Below are positions 8,772-15,096 of a stretch of DNA of 21,386 nucleotides, piece after piece. The notes beneath the pieces are model-generated. The model had not been told where the DNA came from. It did not search any database and was given only the letters and a program-made list of their open reading frames with translations. The DNA comes from JADHUC01 sp964617665 (GTDB lineage Bacteria; Planctomycetota; Planctomycetia; Pirellulales; Pirellulaceae). The position numbers and the translations under genes were made by a program. Position 1 is the stretch's first letter, and every line of letters starts with the position of its first letter. The DNA is taken from contig CAZUAH010000226.1 of NCBI GenBank assembly GCA_964617665.1, positions 1-21,386 on the forward strand, written 5' to 3'.

Positions 8772-9034
8772 GTATCTCCTTCATTCACAATTGGATTCAA
8801 TGTCTCCGGCCGAAAGCAGTCTTGTAGTTCGAGGAGCCATCCGTCTGGGACCAGCGTGCTCGAAAACAGACTCCTCCTGCGGCCGAACTCATGTACAGTC
8901 TGCTTGTGGCGTGGTTGGCTGACCAAGGACTCTGCGGTCCCTGGCAGCACGAAATTCAATGCTGGAAAGAACCTCCGGTACGCATCCGCCACGGTGCCAG
9001 CGAGAAAGGTGAATCGGACTGAGGGATGGAGCAA
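8768..9034 (-). CDS. Possible small leader ORF overlapping the SulP start
   Basis: An 88-codon frame opened by TTG at 9034 whose TGA stop overlaps the first SulP ATG in the same 4-nt ATGA arrangement used throughout the downstream operon. The SulP Shine-Dalgarno sequence lies within its last codons. The predicted protein has no domain, signal or membrane segment that I recognise, and no clear ribosome-binding site precedes it. The overlap may be coincidence. I list it because of the coupling geometry only. Confidence 0.22.
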   Translation of the reverse strand: MLHPSVRFTFLAGTVADAYRRFFPALNFVLPGTAESLVSQPRHKQTVHEFGRRRSLFSSTLVPDGWLLELQDCFRPETLNPIVNEGDT

Positions 9035-10286
9035 CCTTGACGCTACCGCTCAGCAGGCGTGCTTTCACCTTCAGCAATGGCCCGGGTAGAGACCCCGAAC
9101 ATGGCAGTCCCTAAGTCAGCAGTGGCGCACACAGACCATTGGCAAGCAAATGGCCCACTATTGCAATGGGACGACCCGTGAGCTGTGTAACTCCACGCGA
9201 TGGACACGCAACCTTGGGATGCCGATCAATTTGGTTGTGGTCTCGATCTTTCAAGCGACGGTGCGCCGAACACTGGCTAACAGCCTGTTCTTCTGAGCTC
9301 TCGCCTTCCTCGCTAAGAGGCCTACCCTGTTCATTGCACTCATGAACGCCTAATAGACAGAAGTGCGGGTGGGGCATGCAGATGATGCCGCAAATGCAGA
9401 TCGACACCGTGAGGAGGCGTGCCCAACGCTGTGTATTGACTGTTTTGCTATGCACCATAGCGTCTATCGGCTCGAATTCGCTCAACATCGCCTCAGTTCT
9501 GCGGCTCGCAATCTCCGCATTGAGGCCGAATAAAAGTCCCATACTTGCACACAAGTGTCAAGACCGGACACGGTGGGGCGGAAAAAAGGAGAGAATGGCG
9601 ATTGGGGGGACACCCTTGTCGCAATTCAACGGAGTGAAATCGAACCGCTCAATTCCGATTTCCAACCACACCTGCGTTCTCCTCTTAGCCCTTCCGTTTT
9701 TCACATCGGCAAGGAATTGTCGATGTAATTCTGGCCATATTTAGGACCGCAAGGCCTGCTTCCTGCCGAAGTTCTTCGATTCTAATTGGGATGGCCTCGT
9801 ACTGTTAGTATTTTGTTCGAGCAAATCGCGTTTTTTCCGCAGATGCCCCCCTCCACGAGTCACGGTGCCTGCGAAAATCAGTCTGAACATCTTCTTCTCA
9901 GCACAGCCAAATCCATGATCGTACGCAAGCCATCAGCTGCGAGCCGATCCGGCCCACGCCAGCATCGATCACACGCGATGAGGCAGGGGCCGGTCCCCGA
10001 CCAATCGCGGAGTTCCCCCACGGACGCATGATGCACGCGAGACTACTAGCAAAGGCGGTCTCCACCTTCCGGAACCACGGATCGCGGAGCGGATCCTAAT
10101 TGAGATACCGTCGCCTATGGTGTCCCAGTGTCAGCTTCCGGCGTGGTCTTTTCGTCTTGCCGATCGGCATCCGAACGGTGGCAAAAGCGTTCGTGAGCGT
10201 CCGCGCGACGCCGGAACAGGAATCGAACGGCGACGTTCAGGAAAATACACAAGACCAAACCAGGGATCTACAAGCGATAAACAAAC
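8772..10286. other. Gene-poor stretch between the SulP operon and the carbonic anhydrase gene
   Basis: About 1.5 kb lies between the divergently oriented SulP and carbonic anhydrase genes. It must contain the promoter of the SulP-dabA-mrp operon and of the carbonic anhydrase gene, but I cannot point to convincing -35/-10 pairs. Two weak minus-strand ORFs (8768-9034 and 9111-9554) are listed separately. The part from about 9555 to 10286 shows no ORF with recognisable protein features on either strand. It may be decayed sequence; I see no insertion-sequence ends or long repeats in it. Confidence 0.5.
9111..9488 (-). CDS. Possible small Cys/His-containing exported protein
   Basis: The frame is open from 9554 (TTG), but an ATG at 9488 preceded by TGAGGCG is the most plausible start, giving 125 residues; an ATG at 9458 is another option. 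After a charged N-terminus comes a hydrophobic stretch RWARLLTVSICICGIICM, then a hydrophilic domain with scattered Cys and His (HPHFCLLG, VSQCSAH, VACPSRG). This layout, a short export signal followed by a Cys/His-containing tail, resembles small secreted proteins common in planctomycetes, but I cannot assign a family. It points the same way as the SulP operon and ends about 340 bp upstream of it. It could be a chance frame. Confidence 0.33.
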   Translation of the reverse strand: MLSEFEPIDAMVHSKTVNTQRWARLLTVSICICGIICMPHPHFCLLGVHECNEQGRPLSEEGESSEEQAVSQCSAHRRLKDRDHNQIDRHPKVACPSRGVTQLTGRPIAIVGHLLANGLCAPLLT

Positions 10287-11276
10287 GTGGCGATACAATC
10301 GGTGGCGACAATCGCCATTCTTGGTCAACCGTGGACACATCCGCTATCACGATTGGTCGAGGGCAACCGGCGGTTCGTGAATGGGCAGAGGAGGTGGGTG
10401 CCGGTGACACCTACGGAATCGGTGGAACTGGAAAAGGGGCAGCATCCATTCGCAACCGTGTTGGGCTGCAGCGACTCTCGAGTCCCGGTGGAACTGCTCT
10501 TCGATCAGGGACTTGGCGACCTGTTTATTATTCGGCTGGCAGGACATATTGTCGATCCGCACGTTCAGGGAAGCATGGAATACGCGTTCAAGCACTTAGA
10601 CGCGAAGTTGATTATTGTATTGGGTCACGAAGGCTGCGGGGCAGTAACTGCGGCGATGGCGGCGAGGGAAAGCAGGGACAAGGAACCGTTCGGTATCCTC
10701 CATGTGCTGGAGCGCATCGAACCGATTTTTCAAGACATCGACGAAAGCCTGCCCCAAGCGGAAAAGTTACGCCTGGCAGTCGAGGCCAACGTGCGTTTGT
10801 CGATGAAGAGGATCCTTTCTTTTCCGGGACACGTCGCAGCCCAGCAACGCGGCGAATTTGAGATCGTCGGAGCCGTGTACGATATGCACACGGGAAAGGT
10901 CCGTTTCCTAGACCGAGAAGAACAAAATGTTGTGGTTCTAGAAAAAGAGTTGGCCGCGGATGCCGAGGATGTCGTTTTCTGCTCTGAGGTCGCCGTTGTC
11001 GTAGCTGGTCCAACTGTGGATGTAATTGAACATCCAGCGGAACTTCGGGTTCCAGTACCAGTCCAGCCCGACGGTCACGTCGTTTTGCATGCCGCCCTTG
11101 GCGTGGCCGGTGCCGCTCAGATCCAGATAAGACCAACGCGCGGCCAATTCCACGGCACCCGTGCCGATCCCACCACATGCGACCAACCTTCGTTCGATAC
11201 ATCTTCCCAGCCGTTGTCGCGTCCTTCACCCACGGACGCTTCGAGTGTTTCCACGCGTTCCAGAAGGCTTTCGTAG
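10287..11276 (+). CDS. Beta-class carbonic anhydrase with an anomalous C-terminal extension
   Basis: Residues about 18-209 form a beta-carbonic anhydrase, which catalyses CO2 + H2O to bicarbonate + H+. The zinc ligands are visible: Cys61 and the Asp63/Arg65 dyad in GCSDSRVPVELLFD, then His114 and Cys117 in LGHEGCGAV. The family's N-terminal element LSRLVEGNRRFVNGQ and C-terminal GAVYDMHTGKVRFLD are intact. Normal members end near that last motif (about 10913). Here the frame continues for 120 more residues, reading the antisense strand of a decayed porin gene (10938-11407), so this tail is probably not an evolved domain. The start is GTG at 10287 or GTG at 10302; a stop at 10278-10280 rules out anything earlier, and no ribosome-binding site is visible. 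No signal peptide is evident, suggesting a cytoplasmic enzyme. It probably works with the SulP-dabA-mrp system. Confidence 0.88.
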   Translation: MAIQSVATIAILGQPWTHPLSRLVEGNRRFVNGQRRWVPVTPTESVELEKGQHPFATVLGCSDSRVPVELLFDQGLGDLFIIRLAGHIVDPHVQGSMEYAFKHLDAKLIIVLGHEGCGAVTAAMAARESRDKEPFGILHVLERIEPIFQDIDESLPQAEKLRLAVEANVRLSMKRILSFPGHVAAQQRGEFEIVGAVYDMHTGKVRFLDREEQNVVVLEKELAADAEDVVFCSEVAVVVAGPTVDVIEHPAELRVPVPVQPDGHVVLHAALGVAGAAQIQIRPTRGQFHGTRADPTTCDQPSFDTSSQPLSRPSPTDASSVSTRSRRLS

Positions 11277-11407
11277 GAAGCTTCGGACAGCATCACGCCG
11301 GGATGAGCGTCGTTGAATGCGAATGATTCTTGCGACCTGCCAATTCCCGCGATTGCGAGCAGGCAGGCTATCGTGATGCTTGGCCCAACAGGCTTGAAAG
11401 TCGTCAT
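10938..11407 (-). pseudogene. Decayed OprP/OprO-type porin, internal deletion and frameshift
   Basis: Two fragments of one porin lie in different frames. The 5' part, from the ATG at 11407, encodes a signal peptide and the coiled-coil region (MLSEASYESLLERVETLEA, then GWEDVSNE). It is clearly similar to the N-terminus of the porin at 15097-16509 (TLTEASYHNIMSRLEALET, GWEEVD). The 3' part (about 10938-11186) encodes the final barrel strands (VTVGLDWYWNPKFRWMFNYI, ending GQLFF), matching the C-termini of both intact porins. Roughly 300 central residues are missing and the frame changes near 11185-11200. An upstream GTACGGAG remains in front of the ATG, as in the 16509 porin. It converges on the carbonic anhydrase gene, whose reading frame overlaps it in antisense. 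Confidence 0.85.
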
Positions 11408-11560
11408 CTCCGTACTCCGCGTGAGGGGACAGAGTCAGCCTTTGGAAGAAGGTAGTCACCCGTTGTCTGATTCGGCCACACGAGCCCTACAAACCACAAC
11501 GATGCAACGATCTGCGAAAAGCGAATAGCCGTTTCTTCCGCGAAAAACTGAATAAGCGTT

Positions 11561-11573
11561 ACAACCCGCACAG
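11561..11573 (-). promoter_or_regulatory. 13-nt motif shared with another porin upstream region
   Basis: ACAACCCGCACAG (plus strand) occurs here, 154 nt upstream of the porin-remnant ATG, and again at 16605-16617, 96 nt upstream of an intact porin ATG. It may be a regulator-binding site or residual homology from duplication. The second intact porin (start 13975) does not have an exact copy in its upstream region. Confidence 0.35.
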
Positions 11574-11710
11574 TTTCATGCCGCATCGTTCCAGTGCTGA
11601 ATGCTAGTATTTCCCCGGCTGGTCGCTCGGCGATGCATCGCCCATTGGGGCATACGGGTTTCGGATCGCGAGGAGACAAGAAGAAAGAGAGCATGCAAGA
11701 AACGCAGAAC

Positions 11711-11734
11711 GCCTCCCGCCGGTAGGCGGAAGGC
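11711..11734 (-). terminator. 3' hairpin of cysteine-rich gene 1
   Basis: Read on the minus strand this is GCCTTCCGCC, loop TACC, GGCGGGAGGC: a ten-pair stem with one G-T wobble, 63 nt past the stop codon of the cysteine-rich gene. The following sequence is only moderately T-rich, so termination is likely but less ideal than at the paralogous site 14462-14485. A smaller hairpin (CCGACA / TGTCGG, 11763-11779) lies between it and the stop codon. Confidence 0.65.
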
Positions 11735-11796
11735 GCTCTTGGGGAGTCTCGAATTAGCAGGCCCGACAGATCATGTCGGAATCGGTGCATAGGGTC

Positions 11797-12468
11797 CTAT
11801 TCGATGTACGACACCGCTCGTTCCACAATGGGCTTGCCGTAGATCATGCGGTTTGCGACTGGTGGTGGCGGAACCTCATCATCTTTGGGACCGAATTTGA
11901 TCCGTTTTGTGCCTTTGTCTTCACCAGCCTTGTCGACGACGCACCTGCTGACCGGGACCTTGCCGACGGTCACTTCCTTCACGTATAGACGCTTCTTGAC
12001 GCGGCTTCGGCACTCGCAGCAGGCGAACAGGCCGACGCCACCGAACAGGCCGCCTTTGCCGCCGCACTTGCTGCAGCCGCTGTCGCCGTCCTTGCTATCG
12101 CCCTTGTCACCGCATGGACCGCAGCCGTTGCCCTTGCCACACTTGTCGCCTTTACCACATCCGCAGGTCGGATCGCCAAGGCAAGGCCGTGTGGGCAAGC
12201 ACACGGTGACGCAATCGACCTTGTAACAATTCTTCTTAAGCTCCTTGGTCCCGCATTCGCGTTTGCAGTTACCCGGCCCGTCGCAGCATTTGTGCAGGCC
12301 ACAGCCTTTGGGGCAGGGGCCTTTGTCTTTGCCGTCACAGCAACTTCCCTTGCCGCAACCGTCTTCGCCCCCTTTCGTTCCGCCGTCCTTTTGCGACTGG
12401 GCAAAGGCTGCGCCCGAGGCTATGACAACGGCAAGTAGTGTTGCCAAAGTTGTCCTGGCAATAATCAT
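11797..12468 (-). CDS. Cysteine-rich secreted protein, planctomycete type (paralogue 1)
   Basis: A 223-residue protein with an N-terminal signal peptide (MIIARTTLATLLAVVIASGAAFAQ, cleavage after AFA) and about 24 cysteines, many in C-x2-C, C-C or C-x3-C pairs embedded in Gly/Lys/Asp-rich sequence. It includes a DCVTVCLP motif, a KKRLYVKEVTVGKVPVSRCVV segment, and the tail TKRIKFGPKDDEVPPPP-VANRMIYGKP. The ATG at 12468 has an AGGAGA site 9 nt upstream. It lies 58 bp downstream of the porin at 12527-13975 and is probably cotranscribed with it. A paralogue at 14574-15074 sits behind the other porin in the same way. The cysteines suggest metal binding or disulfide cross-linking outside the cytoplasm; this is inference, and the function is unknown. 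Confidence 0.85.
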   Translation of the reverse strand: MIIARTTLATLLAVVIASGAAFAQSQKDGGTKGGEDGCGKGSCCDGKDKGPCPKGCGLHKCCDGPGNCKRECGTKELKKNCYKVDCVTVCLPTRPCLGDPTCGCGKGDKCGKGNGCGPCGDKGDSKDGDSGCSKCGGKGGLFGGVGLFACCECRSRVKKRLYVKEVTVGKVPVSRCVVDKAGEDKGTKRIKFGPKDDEVPPPPVANRMIYGKPIVERAVSYIE

Positions 12469-12526
12469 CGTGTATTTCTCCTATCGGATTCTTGGTTCAG
12501 TCGTACGCCGTTGTGGACGTGGTTCA

Positions 12527-13975
12527 CTAGAAATCGACTTGACACCGGACGGCAAAGATGTCCATTTCCGGATTCGGCGCAGGACCCGCAACATAGGCAT
12601 CCCTCGCGTGAATGTAGTTGAACATCATGCGAGCATAGGGATTCCAGTACCAGTTCACGCCAAACGTGAAGTTGTTCTCGGTGCCAGCGATGTTGAACGG
12701 TCCGGGGAACGGGAATCCACCGCCACCGTCCGTCATGTCGACATACGACCAGCGAAACGCCAACTCCCACGCCCCGGAACCAATCGAGTGGCCTTCTGGC
12801 GTGTTGAGCAACCAGAAGTTCTCCAACGGCCTCACGCGGTCGAACACACCCATGTGCGGATCGTAGCCGCGGTTCTCGCCCGTGAGGAATAGACTCCCCT
12901 GAACGTAGGCACCGTGGTAGTTCAGGTTGGGCCCCGGCACGTGGGTGTAGAAGTACTCGGTTTGCACCGATGTAGGCCCAAACACGGCGGCAGCTTCCGC
13001 GCCAACGCGGTAGTACTCACCCGGGCCAACGAAGACACCACTGGCCGACGTGATGGGGCCTTCGTGGACTTCCGGTCGGTGGCCGAAGTAGATGATATCG
13101 TCGGCATCATCGACCCAGTCGATGGCGGCTCCCAGGTGGATCAACTGACGTCCCTCGTTGGCGTACATGGGTAACCACACACCGCGCATCGCCACTTCAA
13201 AGCCCTGATCATCGTTGACCCGCTGCTTCTCCAGCGGGTCGATGTCCTCGAAGAAAGCGCCGTATTGGATGGCAAACTTGGGCTCGAGCGAATGGTTATA
13301 GGCAGCAATGCCGACGCGGCGAAGGCTCACGTCGCCGTCGGTCGGCCCGAGTGTATTGAAGACCGTATAGGCTACGTCGCCCTCGACCGGCTTGGCCCGC
13401 TCCATGAACATGATGTGCTCCATGCGGGTCAACGCGTCCAGGCTGAAAGGAACCCTCTGGTTTCCCATCACGACGCGCCCGAGAATCGGGACATCGCGGA
13501 TTGCCAGGTAGGCGTCTTCCATGCGAATGGCCGGGTCATCAAATGTTCCGAGTTCCGAAGCGACATCCATCTCGACCTTGTAGTCGTAGACGCCGTAACC
13601 GGAGCCTTCCACGAACAACCGGACGCTACGAAATTCGCCGTAAGTCGGAATGTTGCCGAAGTCCGTAAGGCTATCGGCGTTCTGATTGTAGAAATTCGCA
13701 TAGTCGTACATCAGGCGGCCGCCGATGTTGTGGGTCCACACCTGAGTATGCGCGTCGATCCAACCGGGATCTTCTTGCTGCGTGTAGCGCTCGTGACTCG
13801 CCTCTTGAGTGAGTGGACGCCGCGCGACCATTTCCTCCAATTCCGCAATCCGTTGATCCTGGGCGTCCAGTCGCTTGAGTAGTGTGGCGTCGTTCTGCTG
13901 GGCAGGAGCAGATTGGGTTGTCGCCGCCGCAATGCCTAATGCGGCGACACAACGAAACCATAATGGCAAACGCAT
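12527..13975 (-). CDS. OprP/OprO-family outer-membrane porin (phosphate-selective porin type)
   Basis: A 482-residue porin. A signal peptide (about residues 1-25, ending SAPA) is followed by a short coiled coil (LLKRLDAQDQRIAELEEMVA, about residues 32-51) and a 16-stranded-barrel-type domain of the OprO/OprP family (PF07396). It contains WTHNIGGRLMYDY and DAYLAIRD, and ends in aromatic strands FTFGVNWYWNPYARMMFNYI and a terminal Phe (CQVDF). The frame extends further upstream, but the ATG at 13975 is preceded by GGAGG with an 8-nt gap and starts a proper signal peptide. Named members transport phosphate or pyrophosphate, but substrate cannot be read from sequence here. It is followed 58 bp later by cysteine-rich gene 1. 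Confidence 0.9.
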   Translation of the reverse strand: MRLPLWFRCVAALGIAAATTQSAPAQQNDATLLKRLDAQDQRIAELEEMVARRPLTQEASHERYTQQEDPGWIDAHTQVWTHNIGGRLMYDYANFYNQNADSLTDFGNIPTYGEFRSVRLFVEGSGYGVYDYKVEMDVASELGTFDDPAIRMEDAYLAIRDVPILGRVVMGNQRVPFSLDALTRMEHIMFMERAKPVEGDVAYTVFNTLGPTDGDVSLRRVGIAAYNHSLEPKFAIQYGAFFEDIDPLEKQRVNDDQGFEVAMRGVWLPMYANEGRQLIHLGAAIDWVDDADDIIYFGHRPEVHEGPITSASGVFVGPGEYYRVGAEAAAVFGPTSVQTEYFYTHVPGPNLNYHGAYVQGSLFLTGENRGYDPHMGVFDRVRPLENFWLLNTPEGHSIGSGAWELAFRWSYVDMTDGGGGFPFPGPFNIAGTENNFTFGVNWYWNPYARMMFNYIHARDAYVAGPAPNPEMDIFAVRCQVDF

Positions 13976-14027
13976 AGAGGCTGCCTCCGTGCAGTAAGTG
14001 TGAGTCCGTATCACCTTAGGGCGCCAT

Positions 14028-14153
14028 TCACCCGTTTGGTTTAGAATAACGATTCGAGGGCGTTTCAATGGTGTAGCTGCGTTCGGCAGAGTGCGGACCG
14101 TTTTCGGGAAAGCCCGCGTTCTGGCGCACGCAGTCACGACCAATATGCTTCAT
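14028..14153 (-). CDS. Possible 41-residue leader ORF upstream of porin
   Basis: ATG at 14153 is preceded by AGAAGG with a 6-nt gap, a good ribosome-binding site, and encodes 41 mostly polar residues (MKHIGRDCVRQNAGF...) ending 52 bp before the porin start. There is no signal or membrane segment and no family I recognise. The site and position argue for translation; the composition does not. Low confidence. Confidence 0.22.
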   Translation of the reverse strand: MKHIGRDCVRQNAGFPENGPHSAERSYTIETPSNRYSKPNG

Positions 14154-14461
14154 AAAATGCCTTCTAATCAGAAATTCGACCGGCCTGTAGCCAAAAACGA
14201 ACAATAGCAAGCTCCGCACTACCTTCGGATCATTCCGTCAAGTGCCATGTCGAAGGTCGAAACGCTACAGCCCGAAATCGGCGAGTTTGCCGGCTGCGCA
14301 ACGGCTGGCAGTCAAGTAGACCTGCTGGGGCGTCCACTTTTCGATATCGATACAATTCGTACGCATGCAGGCACTGAGTGAGTATCGACCGTCGACACAG
14401 GCGGGCTTATGTGGTGGCTAGAGCAAGGGAACGACGGGAAGTGGGCAAGAAAAAACAAAAT

Positions 14462-14485
14462 GCCTCCCGCCCGGAGGCGGAAGGC
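14462..14485 (-). terminator. Intrinsic terminator of cysteine-rich gene 2
   Basis: On the minus strand: GCCTTCCGCC, loop TCCG, GGCGGGAGGC, a ten-pair stem with one wobble, followed directly by ATTTTGTTTTTTC. This is a classic rho-independent terminator. It is nearly identical in sequence and position to the hairpin at 11711-11734, and a second small hairpin (CCGACA / TGTCGG, 14516-14532) again lies between it and the coding region. Confidence 0.85.
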
Positions 14486-14573
14486 GTTTTCAGGGAGAGT
14501 CGAGTTTGCGGGTCCGACAGACTTTGTCGGAAACGGAGTCTTGTCGTTCTATTCGGTATGCGACGCCATTCTA

Positions 14574-15074
14574 TTAACGACGGGTTTGCCGTAGATCATT
14601 CCGTTTGCGACTGGGTGGTGGCGGGACGTCATCTTTGGGGCCGAAATCAATCCGCTTGGTGACCTTCTTTCCGGCGCTGCCTTTCGGTACCGGCGTCCAC
14701 TTGTGCTTGCACTCCGAGCACTCGTATTTGTACTTTTTCAGCACGCGGACGGATTTCGTCTTGGCACCGTTGTGGATGGCACAGCAGCCGTCCTTGCCGT
14801 CGCCATCCTTATCGCCTTTGGTGCAACTGCAGCAGCCATTTTGCCAAGGGAAGACGATCCGCGGGATACAAATATCTTTGCATACCACGTCGTAAAAGGT
14901 CTTAGGCACCTTTTCCTTGTTGACGGAAAAGACGCAGTCGTGGCAGCAGTTGGGGCAGCGGACGATACATCTGCCGCCGCAATCAGAATTTTCACCGGGT
15001 CCATCGCTCGCGAATACCGCCGAGGTCATCGACGTAAGGGCGACTGCAACGATTACATGTAAGAAATAACGCAT
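14574..15074 (-). CDS. Cysteine-rich secreted protein, planctomycete type (paralogue 2), frameshifted C-terminus
   Basis: A 166-residue product from the ATG at 15074 (AGGAGC nine nt upstream). A signal peptide (MRYFLHVIVAVALTSMTSAVFA) is followed by about 15 cysteines. Recognisable motifs are RCPNCCHDC, VVCKDICIPRIVFPW, and VRVLKKYKYECSECKHKW; these CIP-x-x-x-FPW and VLKK-x-x-Y-E-C-x-x-C blocks are ones I associate with small planctomycete exported proteins of unknown function. The tail TKRIDFGPKDDVPPPP matches paralogue 1, but then the frame diverges. One extra G in the GGG at 14613-14615 shifts it so that translation stops at 14574. Removing that base gives VANGMIYGKPVVNRMASHTE and a stop at 14549, matching paralogue 1. 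It lies 22 bp behind the porin at 15097-16509. Confidence 0.83.
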   Translation of the reverse strand: MRYFLHVIVAVALTSMTSAVFASDGPGENSDCGGRCIVRCPNCCHDCVFSVNKEKVPKTFYDVVCKDICIPRIVFPWQNGCCSCTKGDKDGDGKDGCCAIHNGAKTKSVRVLKKYKYECSECKHKWTPVPKGSAGKKVTKRIDFGPKDDVPPPPSRKRNDLRQTRR

Positions 15075-15096
15075 AGTTTTGGTGCTCCTGATCCGA

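Larger units (their letters stand above)
11408..11796. other. Intergenic region between porin remnant and cysteine-rich gene 1
   Basis: It holds the former upstream region of the porin remnant (including a 13-nt motif at 11561-11573 shared with the 16509 porin) and the 3' hairpins of cysteine-rich gene 1 (11711-11779). I see no convincing gene here. Confidence 0.6.
13976..14548. other. Intergenic region upstream of the porin at 12527-13975
   Basis: It should contain the promoter of that porin and the terminator of cysteine-rich gene 2 (14462-14485). One possible very short ORF (14028-14153) is listed separately. No other gene is visible. Confidence 0.55.

Noticed and set aside
9555..10286. 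Possible insertion-sequence or phage remnant in the gene-poor stretch
   Set aside because: I found no transposase-like frame, terminal inverted repeats or target duplications by eye.
10100..10861. Plus-strand 253-codon frame overlapping the carbonic anhydrase
   Set aside because: It is Arg/Gly-rich, has no recognisable domain, and overlaps the carbonic anhydrase, whose catalytic motifs are clear in another frame.
11846..12226. Plus-strand Pro/Leu-rich frame opposite cysteine-rich gene 1
   Set aside because: Its biased composition is the antisense of Gly/Lys/Cys codons; the minus strand has a signal peptide, ribosome-binding site and a paralogue.
13265..13882. 205-codon plus-strand frame inside the porin gene
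   Set aside because: It is antisense to a well-supported porin and shows no protein features of its own.
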